From: Marinobacter lutaoensis | Lineage (GTDB): Bacteria > Pseudomonadota > Gammaproteobacteria > Pseudomonadales > Oleiphilaceae | Assembly: GCF_001981305.1 (NCBI RefSeq) | Contig: NZ_MSCW01000001.1 | Coordinates: forward strand, 434,001-498,000 | Length of the DNA stretch: 64,000 nucleotides | Reading direction: 5' to 3' | Shown here: positions 39,520 through 47,963 of the stretch, piece after piece | Layout of the letters: each line of letters starts with the position of its first letter | How positions within the stretch are numbered: position 1 is the stretch's first letter | Made by a program: the position numbers and the translations under genes | The notes under the pieces: generated by a model | Databases searched by the model: none | What the model saw: only the letters and a program-made list of their open reading frames with translations | Told to the model about the DNA's origin: nothing

Positions 39520-42186
39520 TTGGGAATCTCGTTGCGTTCGCTCTCGGCCGGCACCGGTCCGGTGCTCGGGCTGGCCTGTGTGCTTGGCGGGTCACTGCTG
39601 TCCGGCTGCCTGTCCACGGGGGGCGGCCAGGACGATGACCCGGTGGTGGTGGAAAACGCGGTCGCGTTCATCAAGCGTCCCTTGCTGTTCGATGAAAACA
39701 GCGGCCAGCCGGTGGCGGATAACCTGGCCGACCCCTCGGCGTTCCACCCCGGCGCCCGCCTGTACTGGAAGACGAGCGCCGCTCCGGACGCGCCGGAGCG
39801 GGACATTTCATCCCGGGCTTTCCCGGGGGCCGGTTATCTCGACGACCTCGGTCGCCTGCGCTACGACGTCAAGGACCTGCATGTGTCCCACGACGGCACC
39901 CGCCTTCTGTTCGCCATGCGCGCCCCGGAGATCGAGGGCGCGGATGACGACGAACAGCCCACCTGGAACATCTGGGAGTACGACAGCACCGAGGACCGGC
40001 TGCGCCGGGTCATCGCCTCGGACGTTGTGGCGGAGGCCGGCCAGGACGTGGCGCCGGCCTACCTGCCGGACGGCCGCATCGTGTTTTCCTCGACCCGGCA
40101 GCGCCAGTCCAAGGCGGTCCTGCTGGACGAAGGCAAGCCCCAGTATGCCGGCCTCGACGAGGACCTCGAGGTCCCGGCATTCGTGCTGCATGTTATGGAC
40201 AGCGACGGCGATAACATCCAGCAGATCACCTTCAACCAGAGCCATGATCTGGACCCGATGGTCGCCCGCGACGGTACCGTCGTTTTCAGTCGTTGGGACC
40301 ACGCCGGCCAGACCCGTGACAATGGCGTCAACCTGTACCGGGTCAACCCGGACGGTACCGGCCTTGATTACCTGTATGGCCGGCACTCGCACCAGGCCCT
40401 GTCCGCGGAGGTGGCGGTACAGTACCTGGCACCACGGGTGACCGACCGGGGCGATCTGCTGGTGCAGCTGCGCCCGTTCGAGTCGGAAGACTATGCCTCG
40501 GTGCCGGCGCGGGTGGATATCGAGGGGTACGTTGAGGCGGACCGGACCCTGTCCGGCGCACCCGGTGTGGGCCAGCAGCTGCTGGTGGAAGATGCCGGAC
40601 TGGCCGGCCAGCCCTCGCTGCAGGGTACGTATGGTGCCATTTCGCCGTTGCTGGATGGCAGCGACCGGTTTCTGGTGAGCTGGAGCCCCTGCCGGTTGCG
40701 GGAGGTGGCCAGCAACCGCGTCGTCAACTGCACCGACGAACGCCTGGGCTCCGATGCCTATCAGCCGGCACAGCCGGTGTACGGCCTGTGGCTGCTGGAC
40801 CCGGTGGACGGCACCCAGCGCCCGGTGGTGCCGCCGGAGGAGGGCGTGCTGTTCGACGAGGCGGTGCTGATGCGTGAGCGCCCCCTGGAAACCTATATCC
40901 CGGAAATGCCGGTGACCGGAGTGGCCGCCACCCTGGCCGAGGACGGCTACGGCATCCTCAGCATCCGCAGTGTTTACGACCTGGACGGCACCGACAGCAC
41001 CCCGGCGGGTATCGCGGCCATGGCCGACCCGCTTCAGACCCCGCCGGACGAACGGCCCGTCCGCTTCCTGCGGCTGGAAAAACCGGTGTCGATTCCCGAT
41101 GACACGGTTCGTGATTTTGACAACAGCGCCTTTGGCCGCAGCCGCGCTCAGCTGATGCGCGAGATTCTTGGCTATGTCCCCGTGGAACCGGACGGTTCCG
41201 TGCAGGTGGCGGTGCCGGCGAATGTGGCCTTTGCCCTGAGCGTGGTGGACGCTGATGGCCAGCGGATCGGGCCCCGGCATCAGAACTGGCTGAGCGTACG
41301 CCCGGGCGAGACCCTGGCCTGCAAGGGGTGCCATAACCCCGCCAGCCCGGTGCCCCATGGTCGCCGGGACGCCGGCCCTGAAAGCGTTTGGCCGGGGGCG
41401 CCGACCACCGGCCTGCCGTTCCCGAACACGGATCCGGCCCTGTACGCCGATATGGGGGAAACCATGGCGGAGGTTTACGGCCGTATCCGGGGTATCCGGA
41501 GACCCCAGCCGGACCTGGTGTTCGAAGATGAATGGACCGATACGGCGGTAGCTCCGAAGGCCGATGCCTTCGCCCTGAGCTACGGCGACCTCCGTACGCC
41601 GGCGCCCATGTCCGCCGTGTGTGCCAGTCACTGGACGTCGAACTGCCGGGTCGTCATCCACTACGAGCAGCACGTCCATCCGCTGTGGAACCTGACGCGT
41701 CAAGTCCTGGACACCGACGGCGTGACCGTGGTTGCCGACTATACCTGCACCGGCTGCCATAACCACGTCGACGATCAGGGCCAGACCCAGGTTCCGGTGG
41801 CCCAGCTCGATCTCTCCGACGGGCCCTCGCCGGACCAGCCGCTGCACTTCAATGCCTACCGGGAACTGCTGTTCCCCGACAACGAACAGGAACTGGTCAA
41901 TGGTGCCCTGGTGGACCGTCTGGTGGACACCGGAGAGGTCCTGAGGGATGATGACGGCAACCCCATCCTGGACGCCGATGGCAATGAGCAGCCGATCTAC
42001 GCCACGGTGCCGGTGCAGCCGAGCATGTCGGTCAACGGTGCCTCGGCCAGCCGGTTCCCGGCCTTGTTCCGTGCCGGCGGCAGCCACGAAGGGTTCCTGA
42101 GTGCCGCGGAACTCCGCCTGATCAGCGAATGGCTGGATCTGGGGGCTCAGTACTACAACGACCCCTTCGCCGCACCGGAAGACTGA
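39520..42186 (+). CDS. Diheme lipoprotein with HzsA-like / beta-propeller region
   Basis: 888 residues from a TTG with AGGA eight bases before it. Lipobox SLLSGC near residue 30. The first half has TolB/PD40-like propeller repeats (DVKDLHVSHDGTRLLFAMR, LDPMVARDGTVVFSRWD); the second half resembles the middle domain of hydrazine synthase alpha, with CKGCH at about residue 605 and CTGCH at about 745. HzsA-like proteins are widespread outside anammox bacteria, so no hydrazine chemistry is implied. It opens the plus-strand series of envelope genes and lies 21 bases before the next. Confidence 0.8.
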   Translation: MGISLRSLSAGTGPVLGLACVLGGSLLSGCLSTGGGQDDDPVVVENAVAFIKRPLLFDENSGQPVADNLADPSAFHPGARLYWKTSAAPDAPERDISSRAFPGAGYLDDLGRLRYDVKDLHVSHDGTRLLFAMRAPEIEGADDDEQPTWNIWEYDSTEDRLRRVIASDVVAEAGQDVAPAYLPDGRIVFSSTRQRQSKAVLLDEGKPQYAGLDEDLEVPAFVLHVMDSDGDNIQQITFNQSHDLDPMVARDGTVVFSRWDHAGQTRDNGVNLYRVNPDGTGLDYLYGRHSHQALSAEVAVQYLAPRVTDRGDLLVQLRPFESEDYASVPARVDIEGYVEADRTLSGAPGVGQQLLVEDAGLAGQPSLQGTYGAISPLLDGSDRFLVSWSPCRLREVASNRVVNCTDERLGSDAYQPAQPVYGLWLLDPVDGTQRPVVPPEEGVLFDEAVLMRERPLETYIPEMPVTGVAATLAEDGYGILSIRSVYDLDGTDSTPAGIAAMADPLQTPPDERPVRFLRLEKPVSIPDDTVRDFDNSAFGRSRAQLMREILGYVPVEPDGSVQVAVPANVAFALSVVDADGQRIGPRHQNWLSVRPGETLACKGCHNPASPVPHGRRDAGPESVWPGAPTTGLPFPNTDPALYADMGETMAEVYGRIRGIRRPQPDLVFEDEWTDTAVAPKADAFALSYGDLRTPAPMSAVCASHWTSNCRVVIHYEQHVHPLWNLTRQVLDTDGVTVVADYTCTGCHNHVDDQGQTQVPVAQLDLSDGPSPDQPLHFNAYRELLFPDNEQELVNGALVDRLVDTGEVLRDDDGNPILDADGNEQPIYATVPVQPSMSVNGASASRFPALFRAGGSHEGFLSAAELRLISEWLDLGAQYYNDPFAAPED

Positions 42187-42207
42187 CCAGGGACAGGTCC
42201 ACAGACC

Positions 42208-42951
42208 ATGCCGCTACTTCTTTGCCTGCTTGCCTTGCTGCCCATGACCGCCACCGCCGGCGGTCTCTGGGGCGACGAGCCGCCACTCAGGGTTCAGGTC
42301 ACGCAGCCGTTCGTGGAATGGCGCACCGGCCCGGCGGCCGGCTACCCGGTGTTCCATGCCAGCGAACAGGGCGAGTGGCTGCGGCTGCTTCAGCGCAGGA
42401 CCCGCTGGATCAGGGTGCGGGACGAGCAGGGCCGGGAAGGCTGGGTCTCGGTGGCGGATATCGCCGGCACCCGGGATGCGACCGGACAGCCGGTGGCCTT
42501 GCCGGTGCCGGACTTCTCCGAGTTCCGCAACCGCAGGCTGGAGGCCGGCCTGATGATGGGAGAGTTCGACGGCGCCGCCGTCACCGCTGCCTACGGTGGT
42601 TACTGGATGACCCGCAACCTGGCCGCCGAACTCTGGCTGTCCCAAGTGCTGGGCAGCGCCTCCGAGATCCGCATGATCAACGCCAACCTGGTACACCAGG
42701 CGTTTCCGCACTGGCGCGTGTCTCCGTATTTCACCCTGGGCATCGGGCATCTCTGGATCGACCCGAAGGCCACCCTGGCCGAACCGGAGCAGCGTGACAA
42801 CATGGTTGGCCACGCCGGTATCGGTGTCCGCGCCTATGTGACCGACCGCTATTTCATCCGTGCCGAAGTGAAGGACTACAAGGTCTTCACCGATCGGGAA
42901 ACCAACGAAGAAGCCACAGAATGGAAAATCGGACTGAGTATCTTTTTCTGA
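42208..42951 (+). CDS. SH3-domain outer-membrane beta-barrel protein
   Basis: 247 residues with signal peptide (LLLCLLALLPMTATA). Residues about 25-90 form a bacterial SH3 domain (FVEWRTGPAAGYPVFH ... RTRWIRVRDEQGREGWVSV), often peptidoglycan-binding. The rest alternates like a small outer-membrane barrel and ends in SIFF, a terminal Phe typical of BAM substrates. It overlaps the next barrel gene by 31 bases. Could link the outer membrane to the cell wall. Confidence 0.75.
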   Translation: MPLLLCLLALLPMTATAGGLWGDEPPLRVQVTQPFVEWRTGPAAGYPVFHASEQGEWLRLLQRRTRWIRVRDEQGREGWVSVADIAGTRDATGQPVALPVPDFSEFRNRRLEAGLMMGEFDGAAVTAAYGGYWMTRNLAAELWLSQVLGSASEIRMINANLVHQAFPHWRVSPYFTLGIGHLWIDPKATLAEPEQRDNMVGHAGIGVRAYVTDRYFIRAEVKDYKVFTDRETNEEATEWKIGLSIFF

Positions 42952-43568
42952 CGCCGGCGCTGCTTGCCGGCCTGCTGGCCCTGCCCGTGACGGCGGTCGC
43001 CAGCGATGACGAACGGCCCCTGATCGAGCCGGATGTCACCCCGGTGCCGGTGACCGAGGACCGGATCGACACCGAGAACTTCGAGGTGGGCGGGTTCGCC
43101 GGGTTCCTGACCATCGAGGACTTTGAGTCGTCCTGGCTGGTCGGCGCCAAACTCACCTACCACCTCAGCGAGGCGTTCTTCTTCGAGGCCGGGGTCGGCG
43201 TCGCCGAAGCGGGCGAGACCAGCTTCGAGACGCTGGCGGGCAATGTCGAGGTGCTGACCGACAGCGAACGTGAATACCGCTTCTACAACCTCAACCTGGG
43301 CTACAACCTGCTGCCCGGGGAGGCGTTTCCCACCGAGGGCCTGGCCTTCAACACCAACTTCTATCTGATCGGCGGTGCCGGTGCCACCGATTTCGCCGGT
43401 GACACCCGCTTCACCCTGAACGCCGGCGCCGGCTACCAAGTGCTGCTGACCGATGACATCGCTGTGCACCTGGAACTGCGTCAGCACTTCTACCGCATCG
43501 ATGTGCTGGGCGACGAGAAAACCGCCATTTCCACCCAGGCCAGCGCTGGCCTGTCCGTGTTTTTCTAA
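42921..43568 (+). CDS. Outer-membrane beta-barrel protein of the myxobacterial-type (OMP_myx_plus) family
   Basis: 215 residues. Signal peptide LLAGLLALPVTAVAS, then FEVGGFAGFLTIEDFESSWLVG and a barrel ending SAGLSVFF. Pattern and length match the barrel family found with Myxococcus gliding and spore-coat machinery (GltA/B/H type). The barrel with SH3 directly upstream has the same terminal signature. Assigned by pattern, not by search. Confidence 0.7.
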   Translation: MENRTEYLFLTPALLAGLLALPVTAVASDDERPLIEPDVTPVPVTEDRIDTENFEVGGFAGFLTIEDFESSWLVGAKLTYHLSEAFFFEAGVGVAEAGETSFETLAGNVEVLTDSEREYRFYNLNLGYNLLPGEAFPTEGLAFNTNFYLIGGAGATDFAGDTRFTLNAGAGYQVLLTDDIAVHLELRQHFYRIDVLGDEKTAISTQASAGLSVFF

Positions 43569-43587
43569 CATGACGGGAGCCGAAGCC

Positions 43588-44091
43588 ATGACGACTGCTC
43601 TGAGAACCCTGACCCTGACCCTGACTCTGGCCCTGGCCGGACTGCCGGTGGCGGCCGTTGCCGAGGCCATCCACACGCCGGCCCCGGATTTCACCTTGGC
43701 CAGCCGGGAAGGTGGCAATGTCCGCCTCGAAGATCACCGGGGCGAGGTGGTGATGGTCAACTTCTGGGCGTCCTGGTGCGGCCCCTGCCGCCAGGAAATG
43801 CCCCTGATGAACGCGCTGTATCACAAGTATCGCGACCTGGGGTTCACCATCCTGGCGGTGAACGTGGACGAGGACCGGGCGGCCGCCCAGCGCTTCCTGG
43901 ACGCGGTGCCGGTGGATTACCCGATCCTGTACGATCCGGACAGCACTGTCAGCGAACGGTATGAGGTGCAGGCAATGCCGACCACCGTGATGGTCGACCG
44001 GGACGGCAACGCCCGATATGTCCATTACGGCTATCAGCCGGGATACGAGGATGCCTACGAACAACAGATCCGGGAGCTGGTGAGAGAGTGA
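43588..44091 (+). CDS. Periplasmic TlpA-type thioredoxin
   Basis: 167 residues. The signal peptide contains a Leu-Thr repeat (LTLTLTLALAG). The AhpC/TSA-thioredoxin fold follows with redox motif WCGPC in VNFWASWCGPCRQEMP, and MPTTVMVDRDG is the cis-Pro region. Such proteins reduce disulphides in the periplasm, for example apocytochrome haem-site cysteines. GGGAG precedes the chosen ATG; an in-frame ATG six codons upstream is an alternative. The stop overlaps the DUF4266 start (GTGA). Confidence 0.9.
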   Translation: MTTALRTLTLTLTLALAGLPVAAVAEAIHTPAPDFTLASREGGNVRLEDHRGEVVMVNFWASWCGPCRQEMPLMNALYHKYRDLGFTILAVNVDEDRAAAQRFLDAVPVDYPILYDPDSTVSERYEVQAMPTTVMVDRDGNARYVHYGYQPGYEDAYEQQIRELVRE

Positions 44092-44330
44092 AACCGCAAC
44101 GTCACGCAAGGCCCCGGTGGCTGACCAGCGCCGCGCTGGTGCTGATGCTGACCGGGTGCAGCGAGATCAAACCCTGGGTGAAGCCCTACGAACGGGACAA
44201 CCTGGCGGACCCGGTGATGAGCCTGAGCCGGCATGGCAAGGCCGATGCCTACATGCACCATGTCTATCAGGCCCGGGAGTCGGCCCGCGGCGCCGAAGGC
44301 GGGTCGGGAGGTGGCTGTGGCTGCAACTGA
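44088..44330 (+). CDS. DUF4266 small lipoprotein with C-terminal GGGCGCN
   Basis: 80 residues. Lipobox LMLTGC, then the DUF4266 core (WVKPYERDNLADPVM ... HHVYQARESARG) and a glycine-rich tail ending GGSGGGCGCN. Function unknown. It is often seen beside DUF3570 barrels, TlpA and ApbE proteins; here TlpA is directly upstream and DUF3570 directly downstream, both overlapping. The paired Cys at the extreme C-terminus suggests metal binding or a thiol exchanged with TlpA (inference). Confidence 0.85.
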   Translation: MKPQRHARPRWLTSAALVLMLTGCSEIKPWVKPYERDNLADPVMSLSRHGKADAYMHHVYQARESARGAEGGSGGGCGCN

Positions 44331-45471
44331 TCGCCTGAGGCCCGGCGTCGGCGGGCTCACGGTCCTGCTGTCGATGGCCTCACCGGTGCCGGCGGCGACC
44401 CTGCCGGTGGACAACGTGGATGTGCTGTACCACCGCTACGATGGCGGCGGCATGGTGATCGACGGCCCCTCGGTGCTGGTGCGCAAGAGCGCCGGGCCGC
44501 AGGTGTCGCTGACCGGTCAGTATTACGTCGACTCGGTATCGGCGGCCTCGGTGGATGTGCTGGCCACTGCCAGCCCCTACACCGAGGAGCGTACCGAGTA
44601 TTCCCTGGGCGTCGACTACCTGCACGAGGACGCCGTCCTGAGCCTGGGGTTCACCGACAGCAGCGAGAACGACTACGACGCCAAGACCGTTCACATAGCG
44701 GTCAGTCAGGAGTTCTTCGGCGGCCTGTCCACCGTCACCATGGGCTACGCCAACGGTTGGGACGAGGTCGGCATGGTGGGCAATGACGGTTTCCGGGAGG
44801 ACGCCGATCGCCGTAACTACCGGCTCGGGTTCAGCCAGGTCTTGACCCGGAACAGCCTGCTGGGGCTGGATCTGGAGGTGATCACCGATGAAGGGTATCT
44901 GGAGAACCCCTACCGCCAGAACCGCTACCTGGATCCCGGTGATGCCACCGCTTATCTGTACCAGCCCGAGCGCTATCCGGACAGCCGCACCAGCACCGCG
45001 GTGGCGCTGCGGGGCCTGTACTACCTGCCGTACCGGGCCTCGGTTCGGGGCGAGTACCGCTATTTCACCGACAGCTGGGGCATTGAGGCGCACACCGTCG
45101 AGCTGGCCTACGTTCATGGCCTTAATGCGCGCTGGAGCCTGGAAGGCTCGCTCCGCTACTACACCCAGGACGCGGCGGACTTCTACGCCGACCTGTTTCC
45201 CTACGAAAACTCCCAGACCTACCTGGCCCGGGACAAGGAACTCAGCGCCCTCAGCGGCACCACGATCGCCACCGGTGCGGTGTACGAGTGGAAACAGACC
45301 GCCATTCCCGGCATCCAGCGTCTGCAGTTCAGCCTGCTGGTGGACTGGCTGAGTTTCGACTACGACAACTTCCGGGATGTCACCGCACGGGGTGACTATC
45401 TGCCCGGCGAGGAACCCCTGTACTCATTCGATGCCTGGGTGACCCGGGCTTCCCTGATTCTGGAATACTGA
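44317..45471 (+). CDS. DUF3570 outer-membrane beta-barrel protein
   Basis: About 384 residues from GTG preceded by GGGAGG; a GTG two codons earlier is possible. After a weak signal region (LTVLLSMASPVPAAT) the sequence is a run of amphipathic strands: VDVLYHRYDGGGMVIDGPS, QYYVDSVSAAS, EYSLGVDYLHEDAVLSLGF, ending LILEY. This matches the DUF3570 family, predicted outer-membrane barrels that occur with DUF4266. It overlaps the DUF4266 gene by 14 bases. Confidence 0.85.
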   Translation: MAATDRLRPGVGGLTVLLSMASPVPAATLPVDNVDVLYHRYDGGGMVIDGPSVLVRKSAGPQVSLTGQYYVDSVSAASVDVLATASPYTEERTEYSLGVDYLHEDAVLSLGFTDSSENDYDAKTVHIAVSQEFFGGLSTVTMGYANGWDEVGMVGNDGFREDADRRNYRLGFSQVLTRNSLLGLDLEVITDEGYLENPYRQNRYLDPGDATAYLYQPERYPDSRTSTAVALRGLYYLPYRASVRGEYRYFTDSWGIEAHTVELAYVHGLNARWSLEGSLRYYTQDAADFYADLFPYENSQTYLARDKELSALSGTTIATGAVYEWKQTAIPGIQRLQFSLLVDWLSFDYDNFRDVTARGDYLPGEEPLYSFDAWVTRASLILEY

Positions 45472-45472
45472 C

Positions 45473-46015
45473 ATGCTGGCGCCCATCTCCCGAACCCCAC
45501 GCCCTGTCGTCCTCGTTGCCTGGCTGCTGCTGGCCATCCTGGCCCTGCCGGCCGGCGCCGCCGACTCCGATGCCTCCGTCGCCGACCAGGTGGAGCAGCT
45601 GAAAAAACAGGTGATTCGACTGAACCGGGACCTGTTCATCCTGGAAGAGGACCTGCTGTTCCCCGCCAGTACCCAGTTTGCCGTGTTCCTGAGTCTGGAC
45701 ACCGGCCGCTTTCTCCAGCTCGATGCCGTCAAGCTCAAGGTCGACGGTGACGTGGTGGCGGCCCACCTCTACACCGAGCGGCAGGTGCGGGCCCTGCAAC
45801 GGGGGGGCATGCAGCGGCTGTACATCGGCAACCTGAAGACTGGAGCCCATGAAGTCACGGCCTTCGTCGAGGGGATCGGCCCCGAGAATCGCCCCTATAA
45901 GAAAGCCGCGACCCTAACGTTCGACAAGGGCACCGACACGGCGGCGCTGGAAATCCGGATTCGGGACCGGTCCTCGGACGACCAGCCGGAGGTCTCCATT
46001 GTCGCCTGGGAGTAG
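45473..46015 (+). CDS. Periplasmic protein of unknown function with short coiled coil
   Basis: 180 residues. Signal peptide (LVAWLLLAILALPAGAA) followed by a short heptad region (VADQVEQLKKQVIRLNRDL) and a beta-rich domain (FLSLDTGRFLQLDAVKLKVDG ... AHEVTAFVEGIGP). No family recognised with confidence. It starts one base after the DUF3570 stop, so it belongs to the same operon. Confidence 0.7.
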   Translation: MLAPISRTPRPVVLVAWLLLAILALPAGAADSDASVADQVEQLKKQVIRLNRDLFILEEDLLFPASTQFAVFLSLDTGRFLQLDAVKLKVDGDVVAAHLYTERQVRALQRGGMQRLYIGNLKTGAHEVTAFVEGIGPENRPYKKAATLTFDKGTDTAALEIRIRDRSSDDQPEVSIVAWE

Positions 46016-46022
46016 CGAAAAG

Positions 46023-47963
46023 GTGAGGGCATGGAGGCCGGGTAACGCCCGGCGGTGCCTTCGCTGGCTGGTCTGCGGGGCGCTCGGCGCGGTGACTGTC
46101 GGCGCTCAGGCACAGCCGGCACCGCCAACCCGGGCCGCCGACCTCCGGTATGGCGAGGTGCTCTATGAGTATCACCAGGGCGAGGCGTTCCGGGCCCTGA
46201 CCCTGCTGTCGGTGGCGGCGTCGCGCGGCGGCATTCAGGGGCACGGCGACCATCCGGCGTTGGTGGAAGGGGGCCTGCTGCTGTCCTATGGCATGGTGAA
46301 CGAGGCCGGGCGACGGTTCGAGCGGTTGCTGTCGGACGAGGCTCCGGGTGTGGGTGTTACGCCCGAGGTGCGTAACCGTGCTTGGTTCTATCTGGGCAAG
46401 GTCCAGTATTTGTCCGGCGAGCCGGAGCGGGCCCACGCCAGTCTTCAGCGGGTGGACAGTGACCGGCTGGCTGCCGGGTACCCCGGGCTGTTCCAGGAGT
46501 GGTGTTACCTGCGCGCGGAACTGGCTCGCCGGCATCCAGCGTTGGGCGGCGTTGCCGAGGCCCGTCGCCTGGCGGACCGGTTGCCGCAGGCCAGCCTCTG
46601 GCGCGTGTATCTTGAGTACAACCTGGCACTGGATGACCGCAACCGGGGCGATGGTGCCGGCGTGGAGTCACGGCTGGCCGCGTTGCTGCCCCTGTTGGAG
46701 AATGGCCGGGAGGCGGACCCGGACGCCCGCGAGCGTCAGGCCCTCGCAGCCCGGGTGCGCTTGTCCCTGAGCCGGATGATGACCGCTGAGCGGCGTTTCG
46801 ACGATGCTCTGGCGGTGCTCTCGGCGTTGCCCCAGGTCGGCCCCCTGTCCGATCAGGGGCTGTATGAATACGCGGTCGCCGCGGCCCAGGCTGGACAGCA
46901 CTCGAGGGCATTCGCGGCCCTGTCGGCACTGGCGTCCCGGCCGGGCGACTCACCGTGGTTGCAACCGGTTCCTTACGCCCGGGCCTACCTGCTGGAGCAG
47001 ACCCGCCAACCCCGGGCCGCCCTGGAGGCCTATCGCTCGGCCGCGGCGCACTATCAGGAAGAGCTGGCCCGCCTGGCTTCGGTCCGGGCATCCCTGTCGG
47101 AAACCTCGATCCTGTCTGGGCTGACGCTGGAGCGGGACAGTAGCGGTGTGCTCACGGACGCTTACGGGCGCCTGAAGGCACACCCGGACCAGACCGGACT
47201 GGTGGCACTGCTCGCCACCGAGCGGTTCCAGCGGGTACTGGCGCAATGGCAGGAGCTGCGGATCCTGGCCCGGGACCTGACGCGCTGGCAGGACAAACTG
47301 GAGACCTTCGACATCATGCTGGCGACCCGCAAGCAGCAACGGCAACGCCGGGCTGCCGAGACCCGGGCCGCCCTGGACGCCCTGCAGGCGGATACCTGGG
47401 CCGAGCGGCACCGGGCATTCGCCCAGGACATCGACGCGGCGCGGGCGTCAGGGGACGCGGCGTTTTTCATGTCGACCCGGCAGAAGCAGCTGGCCCGCCG
47501 CCTGGCGTCAGTGGCGTCGCTCTTGGCGACCCTGCCGGACGATGCCCGCACCACCACCCAGCGCCGGAAATACCAGCGCCTGCGGGCCTATTTCGAATGG
47601 CAACTGGCCGATCAGTACGGCATCAACCGCTGGGCTGCGGAAAAGCCGCTGCGGGAGCTGGATGCGGCCATGGTGGAGTTCGCCCAGCGCCGACAACGGG
47701 TTGAGGCGCTGCTGGCCACCGATGACGAATCGGACCGGCTGGCGGCCCGCCTGGACCAGCTCCGGGAACGCCTGAGCGGTCTGCAGGCGCAGCTCGGGCA
47801 GGCACTGGCGGTAAGCCGGGCCGAATTGATCGCCCAGGTGGATGCCGAACTGGCGGGCTGGCTGGAGCGCAACCGCGCCTACCTGCTGGCCTCACGTCAC
47901 GCCCAGGCCCGGCTTGCGGATGCTCTGCTGATGTCCGGCCAGCCGGAGGGAGGGCAGCCGTGA
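46023..47963 (+). CDS. Exported TPR and coiled-coil protein
   Basis: 646 residues from a GTG with GGGAG ten bases ahead. Signal peptide (CLRWLVCGALGAVTVGAQA), then TPR-like helical pairs (YGEVLYEYHQGEAFRALTLLSV, VRNRAWFYLGKVQYLSGEPERAHASL, LYEYAVAAAQAGQHSRAFAAL) over about 400 residues and a long Arg/Gln/Glu/Leu coiled coil. Overlaps the next TPR gene by four bases. Likely a periplasmic scaffold in the envelope complex. Confidence 0.75.
   Translation: MRAWRPGNARRCLRWLVCGALGAVTVGAQAQPAPPTRAADLRYGEVLYEYHQGEAFRALTLLSVAASRGGIQGHGDHPALVEGGLLLSYGMVNEAGRRFERLLSDEAPGVGVTPEVRNRAWFYLGKVQYLSGEPERAHASLQRVDSDRLAAGYPGLFQEWCYLRAELARRHPALGGVAEARRLADRLPQASLWRVYLEYNLALDDRNRGDGAGVESRLAALLPLLENGREADPDARERQALAARVRLSLSRMMTAERRFDDALAVLSALPQVGPLSDQGLYEYAVAAAQAGQHSRAFAALSALASRPGDSPWLQPVPYARAYLLEQTRQPRAALEAYRSAAAHYQEELARLASVRASLSETSILSGLTLERDSSGVLTDAYGRLKAHPDQTGLVALLATERFQRVLAQWQELRILARDLTRWQDKLETFDIMLATRKQQRQRRAAETRAALDALQADTWAERHRAFAQDIDAARASGDAAFFMSTRQKQLARRLASVASLLATLPDDARTTTQRRKYQRLRAYFEWQLADQYGINRWAAEKPLRELDAAMVEFAQRRQRVEALLATDDESDRLAARLDQLRERLSGLQAQLGQALAVSRAELIAQVDAELAGWLERNRAYLLASRHAQARLADALLMSGQPEGGQP

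Noticed and set aside
39808..42087. Open frame of about 759 codons on the minus strand
   Set aside because: Antisense to the HzsA-like gene; no recognisable domain, and His/Gln/Arg-rich shadow composition.
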